NCBI GenBank assembly: GCA_963853835.1
Contig: OY970830.1
Span: forward strand, 46,627,966 to 46,691,965
Reading direction: 5' to 3'
DNA length: 64,000 nt
Source of the DNA: Calendula officinalis
Taxonomy: Eukaryota; Streptophyta; Magnoliopsida; Asterales; Asteraceae
Shown here: in pieces, positions 58,001 to 64,000 of the stretch
Layout: each line of letters opens with the position of its first letter
How positions within the stretch are numbered: position 1 is the first letter of the stretch
Program-made: the position numbers and the translations under genes
Notes under the pieces: generated by a model
Told to the model about the DNA's origin: nothing
What the model saw: the letters and a program-made list of their open reading frames with translations, nothing else
Databases searched by the model: none

Positions 58001-61000
58001 CCTTAAGCCTTGAGCCTTGAAACTTGAGCCTTGAGCCTTACCCTTGAGCATTGAGCGTTAAGCCTTGAACCTTGAGCCTTGAGCCTTGAGCTTTGAGCCT
58101 TGAGCCTTGATTCTTGCCCTTGCGCCTTGCGGCTTGCACCTTTACCTTGAGCCTTGTGTCTCGAGCCTTGAGTCTTAAGCCTTAAGTCTTGAGCCTTGAG
58201 CCTGGAGCCTTGAGCCTCGAGCCTTGAGCCTGGAGCCTCGAACCTCGAACCTTGAACCTTGAGCCTTGAGCCTTGAGCTTTGAGCCTTGAGTCTTGAGCC
58301 TTGAACCTTGAGCCTTGTGGAGCCTTGAGCCTTGAGCCTTGAGCCTTGAGACATGTCCCTTGAGCCTTGACCCTTGACCCTTGAGCCTTGAGCCTTGACC
58401 CTTGAGCATTTACCCTTGAGCATTGACCATTGAGCCTTGAGCCTTGTTCCTTGAACCTTGAGCCTTGATCCTTGAGCCTTGAGCCTTGAGCCTTGAGCCT
58501 TAAGCCTTGAGCCTTGAAACATGAGCCTTGAGCCTTACCCTTGAGCATTGAGCGTTGAGCCTTGAGCCTTGAGCTTTGAGCCTTGAGCCTTGATTCTTGC
58601 CCTTGCGCCTTGCGGCTTGCACCTTTACCTTGAGCCTTGAGTCTGGAGCCTTGAGTCTTAAGCCTTAAGCCTTGAGCCTTGAGCCTGGAGCCTTGAGCCT
58701 CGAGCCTTGAGCCTGGAGCCTCGAACCTCGAACCTTGAACCTTGAGCCTTGAGCCTTGAGCCTTGAGCTTTGAGCCTTGAGTCTTGAGCCTTGAACCTTG
58801 AGCCTTGTGGAGCCTTGAGCCTTGAGCCTTGAGCCTTGAGCCTTGAGACATGTCCCTTGAGCCTTGACCCTTGACCCTTGAGCCTTGAGCCTTGACCCTT
58901 GAGCATTGACCATTGAGCCTTGAGACCTTGACCCTTGACCCTTGGGCCTCGAGCCTCGAGCCTCGAGCCTTGAGCGTTTAGTCTTCATCCTTGAGCCTTG
59001 ATCCTTGAGCCTTGAGCCATGAGCGTTGAGCCTTGAGCCTTAAGCCTTGAGCCTTGAGCCTTGAGCCTTGAGCCTTGAGCCTTGAGCCTTGAGCCTTGAG
59101 CCTTGAGCCTTGAGCCTTGATCCTTGAGCCTTGAGCCTTGAGCCTTGAGCCTTGTGCCTTGTGCCTTGAGCCTTGAGCCTTGAGCCTTGAGCCTTGTGCC
59201 TTGAGCCTTAAGCCTCTGGCCTTGAGCCCCTGGCCTTGAGCCTTGAGCCTGGAGTCTTGAGCCTTGAGCCTTGAGCCTTGAGCCTTGTGCCTTGAACCTT
59301 AAGCCAGCCTTGAGCCCCTGGCCTTGAGCCTTAAGCCTTGAGCCTTGAGCCTTGAGCCTTGAGCCTTGAGCCTTGAGCCTTGAGCCTTGAGCCTTGAGCA
59401 ATGAGCCTTTAGCCTTGAGCCTTGAGTGTTGAGCCTTGACCCTTGAGCACTGACCCTTAATCCTTGATCCTTGAACTTTGAGCCTTGAGCCTTGAGCCTT
59501 GAGCCTTGAGCCTTGAAACTTGAGACTTGAGCCTTCACTCGTGACCCTTGCGCCTTGAGCCTTGTGCCTTGAGACTTGAGCCTTGAGCCTTGATCCTTAA
59601 GCCCTTTGTCCTTGAGCCTTGAGCCTTGATCCTTGAGCCTTGATCCTCTAGCGTTGAGCCCTGACCCTTGGGCGTTGAGGTTTGACTCTTGAGCCTTGCG
59701 CCTTGAGCCTTGCATCTTAAGCCTTGAGCCTCAAGCCTCGAGCCTCGAACCTTGAACCTTGAGCCTTGAGCCTTGAGCCTTGAGCAATGAGCCTTTAGCC
59801 TTGAGCCTTGAGCCCTGAGTGTTGAGCCTTGACCCTTGAGCATTGACCCTTAATCCTTGATCCTTGATCCTTGAGCCTTGAGCCTTGAAACTTGAGACTT
59901 AAGCCTTCACTCTTGACCCTTGCGCCTTGAGCCTTGTGCCTTGAGACTTGAGCCTTGAGCCTTGAGCCTTAAGACTTGAGCCTTGATTGTTCATCCTTAA
60001 GCCTTTGGCCTTGAGCCTTGAGCCTTGATCCTCTAGCGTTGAGCCCTGACCCTTGAACGTTGAGCGTTAAGCCTTGAGCCTTGAGCCTTGAACCATGAGC
60101 TTTGAGCCTTGAAACTTGAGACTTGAGGCTTGACTCTTGACCCTTGTGCCTTGAGCCTTGCATCTTAAGCCTTGAGCCTTGAGCCTTAAGCCTCGAGCCT
60201 CGAGCCTCGAACCTCGAGCCTTGAGCCTTGAGCCTTGAGCCTTGAGCCTTGAGCCTTGAGCCTTGAGCCTTGAGCCTTGAGCCTTGAGCCTTGAGCCTTG
60301 AGCCTTAAGCCTTAGCCTTAAGCCTTGAGCCTTGAGCCTTGAGCCTTTAAGCCTTGAGCCTTGAAACTTGAGGCTTGAGCCTTACCCTTGAGCATTGAGC
60401 GTTGAGCCTTGAACCTTGAGCATTGAGCCTTGAGCCTTGAGCCTTGAGCTTTGAGCCTTGAGCCTTGATTCTTGCCCTTGCGCCTTGCGGCTTGCACCTA
60501 TACCTTGAGCCTTGAGCCTTGATCCTCTAGCGTTGAGCCTTGAGCCTTGAGTCTTGAGCCTTGAGTCTTAAGCCTTAAGTCTTGAGCCTTGAGTCTTGAG
60601 CCTTGACCCTTGAGCCTTAAGCCTTGAGCCTTGAGCCATGAGCCTTGACCCTTGAGCCTTGATCCTCTAGCCTTGAGCCTTGAGCCATGAGCCTTGAGCC
60701 TTGTGCCTTGAGCCTTGAAACTTGACTCTTAAGGCTTGAGTCTTGACCCTTGCGCCTTGAGCCTTGTATCTTGAGCCTTGAGCCTTGAGCCTTGAGCATC
60801 GAGCCTCAAGCCTCGAGCCTTGAGCCTTGAGCCTTGAGCCTTGAGCCCTGAGCCTCGAGCCTCGAACCTTGAACCTTGAGCCCTGAGCCTTGACCCTTGA
60901 GCCTTGACCCTTGAGCCTCGAGCCTTGATCCTTGAGCCTTGAGCCTTGAGCCTTGAGACTTGTCCCTTGAGCCTTGACCCTTGAGCCTTGAGCTTTGAGC

Positions 61001-64000
61001 CTTGACCCTTGAGCATTTACCCTTGTGCATTGACCATTGAGCCTTGACCCTTGAGCCTTGTGCCTTGAGCCTTGAGCCTTGAGCCTGGAGCCTGGAGCCT
61101 TGAGCCTTGAGCGTTGAGCCTTGAGCCTTGAGCCTTGAGCCTTGAGCCTTGAGCCTTGTTCCTTGAACCTTGAGCCTTGACCCTTGAGCCTTGAGCCTTG
61201 AGCCTTAAGCCTTGAGCCTTGAAACTTGAGCCTTGAGCCTTACCCTTGAGCATTGAGCGTTAAGCCTTGAACCTTGAGCCTTGAGCCTTGAGCTTTGAGC
61301 CTTGAGCCTTGATTCTTGCCCTTGCGCCTTGCGGCTTGCACCTTTACCTTGAGCCTTGAGTCTTGACCCTTGAGTCTTAAGCCTTAAGTCTTGAGCCTTG
61401 AGCCTGGAGCCTTGAGCCTCGAGCCTTGAGCCTGGAGCCTCGAACCTCGAACCTTGAACCTTGAGCCTTGAGCCTTGAGCCTTGAGCTTTGAGCCATGAG
61501 TCTTGAGCCTTGAACCTTGAGCCTTGTGGAGCCTTGAGCCTTGAGCCTTGAGCCTTGAGACATGTCCCTTGAGCCTTGACCCTTGACCCCTGAGCCTTGA
61601 GCCTTGACCCTTGAGCATTTACCCTTGAGCATTGACCATTGAGCCTTGAGCCTTGTTCCTTGAACCTTGAGCCTTGAGCCTTGAGCCTTGAGCCTTAAGC
61701 CTTGAGCCTTGAAACTTGAGCCTTGAGCCTTACCCTTGAGCATTGAGCGTTGAGCCTTGAACCTTGAGCCTTGAGCCTTGAGCTTTGAGCCTTGAGCCTT
61801 GATTCTGGAGCCTTGAGTCTTAAGCCTTAAGTCTTGAGCCTTGCGCCTTGCGGCTTGCACCTTTACCTTGAGCCTTGAGTCTTAAGCCTTAAGTCTTGAG
61901 CCTTGAGCCTCGAGCCTTGAGCCTCGAGCCTTGAGCCTGGAGCCTCGAACCTCGAACCTTGAGCCTTGAGCCTGGAGCCTTGAGCTTTGAGCCTTGAGTC
62001 TTGAGCCTTGAACCTTGAGCCTTGTGGAGCCTTGAGCCTTGAGCCTTGAGCCTTGAGCCTTGAGACATGTCCCTTGAGCCTTAACCCTTGACCCTTGAGC
62101 CTTGAGCCTTGACCCTTGAGCATTGACCATTGAGCCTTGAGCCTTGAGCCTTGACCCTTGACCCTTGGGCCTCGAGCCTCGAGCCTTGAGCGTTAAGTCT
62201 TCATCCTTGAGCCCTGAGCCTTGATGATTGAGCTTTGAGCCATGACCGTTGAGCCTTGAGCCTTGAGCATTGAGCCTTGAGCCTTGAGCCTTGAGCCTTG
62301 AGCCTTGATCCTTGAGCCTTGAGCCTTGAGCCTTGTGCCTTGTGCCTTGAGCCTTGAGCCTTGAGCCTTGAGCCTTGTGCCTTGAGCCTTAAGCCTCTGG
62401 CCTTAAGCCCCTGGCCTTGAGCCTTGAGCCTGGAGCCTTGAGCCTTGAGCCTTGAGCCTTGAGCCTTGAGCCTTGAGCCTTGAGCCTTGAGCCTTGTGCC
62501 TTGAACCTTAAGCCTCTGGCCTTGAGCCTCTGGCCTTGAGCCCCTGGGCCTTGATCCTTGAACTTTGAGCCTTGAGCCTTCACTCGTGACCCTTGCGCCT
62601 TGAGCCTTGAATGTTGAGCCTTGACCCTTGAGCCTTGAGCCTTGAGCCTTGAGTGTTGAGCCTTGACCCTTGAGCATTGACCCTTAATCCTTGATCCTTG
62701 AACTTTGAGCCTTGAGCCTTGAGCCTTGAGCCTTGAGCCTTGAGCCTTGAGCCTTGAGCCTTGAAACTTGAGACTTGAGCCTTCACTCGTGACCCTTGCG
62801 CCTTGAGCCTTGTGCCTTGAGACTTGAGCCTTGAGCCTTGAGCCTTGATCCTTAAGCCCTTTGTCCTTGAGCCTTGAGCCTTGAGCCTTGATCCTCTAGT
62901 GTTGAGCCCTGACCCTTAGGCGTTGAGCGTTGAGCCTTGAGCCTTGAGCCATGAGCTTTGAGCCTTGAAACTTGAGACTTGAGGTTTGACTCTTGAGCCT
63001 TGCGCCTTGAGCCTTGCATCTTAAGCCTTGAGCCTCAAGCCTCGAGCCTCGAACCTTGAACCTTGAGCCTTGAGCCTTGAGCCTTGAGCCTTGAGCAATG
63101 AGCCTTTAGCCTTGAGCCTTGAGCCCTGAGTGTTGAGCCTTGACCCTTGAGCATTGACCCTTAATCCTTGATACTTGATCCTTGAGCCTTGAGCCTTGAA
63201 ACTTGAGACTTGAGCCTTCACTCTTGACCCTTGCGCCTTGAGCCTTGTGCCTTGAGCCTTGACCCTTGAGCGTTGAGCCTTGATTGTTCAGCCTTAAGCC
63301 TTTGGCCTTGAGCCTTGAGCCTTGAGCCTTGATCCTCTAGCGTTGAGCCCTGACCCTTGAACGTTGAGCGTTGAGCCTTGAGCCTTGAGCCTTGAACCAT
63401 GAGCTTTGAGCCTTGAAACTTGAGACTTGAGGCTTGACTCTTGACCCTTGCGCCTTGAGCCTTGCATCTTAAGCCTTGAGCCTTAAGCCTCGAGCCTCGA
63501 GCCTCGAACCTCGAGCCTTGAGCCTTGAGCCTTGAGCCTTGAGCCTTGAGCCTTAAGCCTTGAGCCTTAAGCCTTAGCCTTGAGCCTTGAGCCTTGAGCC
63601 TTGCGCCTTTAAGCCTTGAGCCTTGAAACTTGAGCCTTGAGCCTTACCCTTGAGCATTGAGCGTTGAGCCTTGAACCTTGAGCATTGAGCCTTGAGCCTT
63701 GAGCCTTGAGCTTTGAGCCTTGAGCCTTGATTCCTGCCCTTGCGCCTTGCGGCTTGCACCTATACCTTGAGCCTTGAGCCTTGATCCTCTAGCGTTGAGC
63801 CTTGAGCCTTGAGTCTTGAGCCTTGAGTCTTAAGCCTTAAGTCTTGAGCCTTGAGTCTTGAGCCTTGACCCTTGAGCCTTAAGCCTTGAGCCTTGAGCCA
63901 TGAGCCTTGACCCTTGAGCCTTGATCCTCTAGCCTTGAGCCTTGAGCCATGAGCCTTGAGCCTTGTGCCTTGAGCCTTGAAACTTGACTCTTAAGGCTTG
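55061..64000. repeat. Heptamer satellite, HOR domain A' (continues past window)
   Basis: The modules of domain A return: TTGCCCTTGCGCCTTGCGGC near 55.09, 56.15, 56.75, 58.11, 58.60, 60.47, 61.32 and 63.73 kb. The CCTTGTGGAGCC, CATGTCCC and GGGCCTCGAG modules also return, in the same order. From about 57582 the sequence is colinear with 7154 onward (offset near 50.43 kb, rising to about 51.06 kb by 60.47 kb). The array runs to the window end. No gene is supported. Confidence 0.92.

Noticed and set aside
58003..58851. Long - strand ORFs (up to 282 codons) of SRLKAQG repeats, here and throughout the satellite
   Set aside because: They follow from a stop-free 7-bp unit, overlap in all three frames with the same peptide, and start and stop at random variant units. 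There is no promoter or domain.

Overview
The window looks like nuclear DNA of a flowering plant, probably a eudicot. It carries two copies of one Ty1/copia LTR retrotransposon with plant-type long leaders, plus a very large short-unit satellite. I saw no host protein gene, tRNA, rRNA or CRISPR. A placement in or near the Asteraceae is only an impression from the Gag/protease wording and is not established here.

Layout. 1-7106 is copia copy 1: the window opens on the last three bases of its 5' LTR, and its 3' LTR is cut off at 7106. 7107-7151 is a small inverted patch of satellite, where the array changes orientation. 7152-38791 is a heptanucleotide satellite, consensus CCTTGAG on the + strand (CTCAAGG on the - strand). 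It is organised into successive higher-order-repeat (HOR) domains, called A, B, C and D here. Three near-identical ~771-bp non-satellite islands lie in domain C; they look like a reverse-oriented LTR fragment. 38797-46816 is copia copy 2, complete with two LTRs and a 5-bp target-site duplication (TGTTC), inserted into the satellite. 46822-64000 is satellite again, first domain E and then a domain A' whose variant order matches domain A. Satellite makes up about 46.6 kb, or 73 % of the window.

The retroelements are dead. Both copies share a nonsense codon ending gag-protease, a frameshift after the integrase core, a nonsense codon before reverse transcriptase and a nonsense codon in RNase H. 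In both copies one expected catalytic Asp is also replaced in protease, in reverse transcriptase and in RNase H, while the integrase D-D-E residues are all present. Each copy adds a private lesion. The two copies resemble each other more than the two LTRs of copy 2 resemble each other. That points to duplication of the DNA, not to two independent retrotranspositions.

The most unusual content is the satellite. Its unit has no stop codon in any - strand frame, so it produces spurious ORFs of up to 282 codons reading GSRLKAQ repeats. Its consensus has no CG or CHG cytosine on either strand. A + strand transcript could self-pair through G-U wobble. It carries layered tandem duplications of 0.34 to 2.2 kb, and possibly a macro-repeat of about 50 kb that includes the copia element. 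All estimates here come from reading by eye; no alignment or database search was run.
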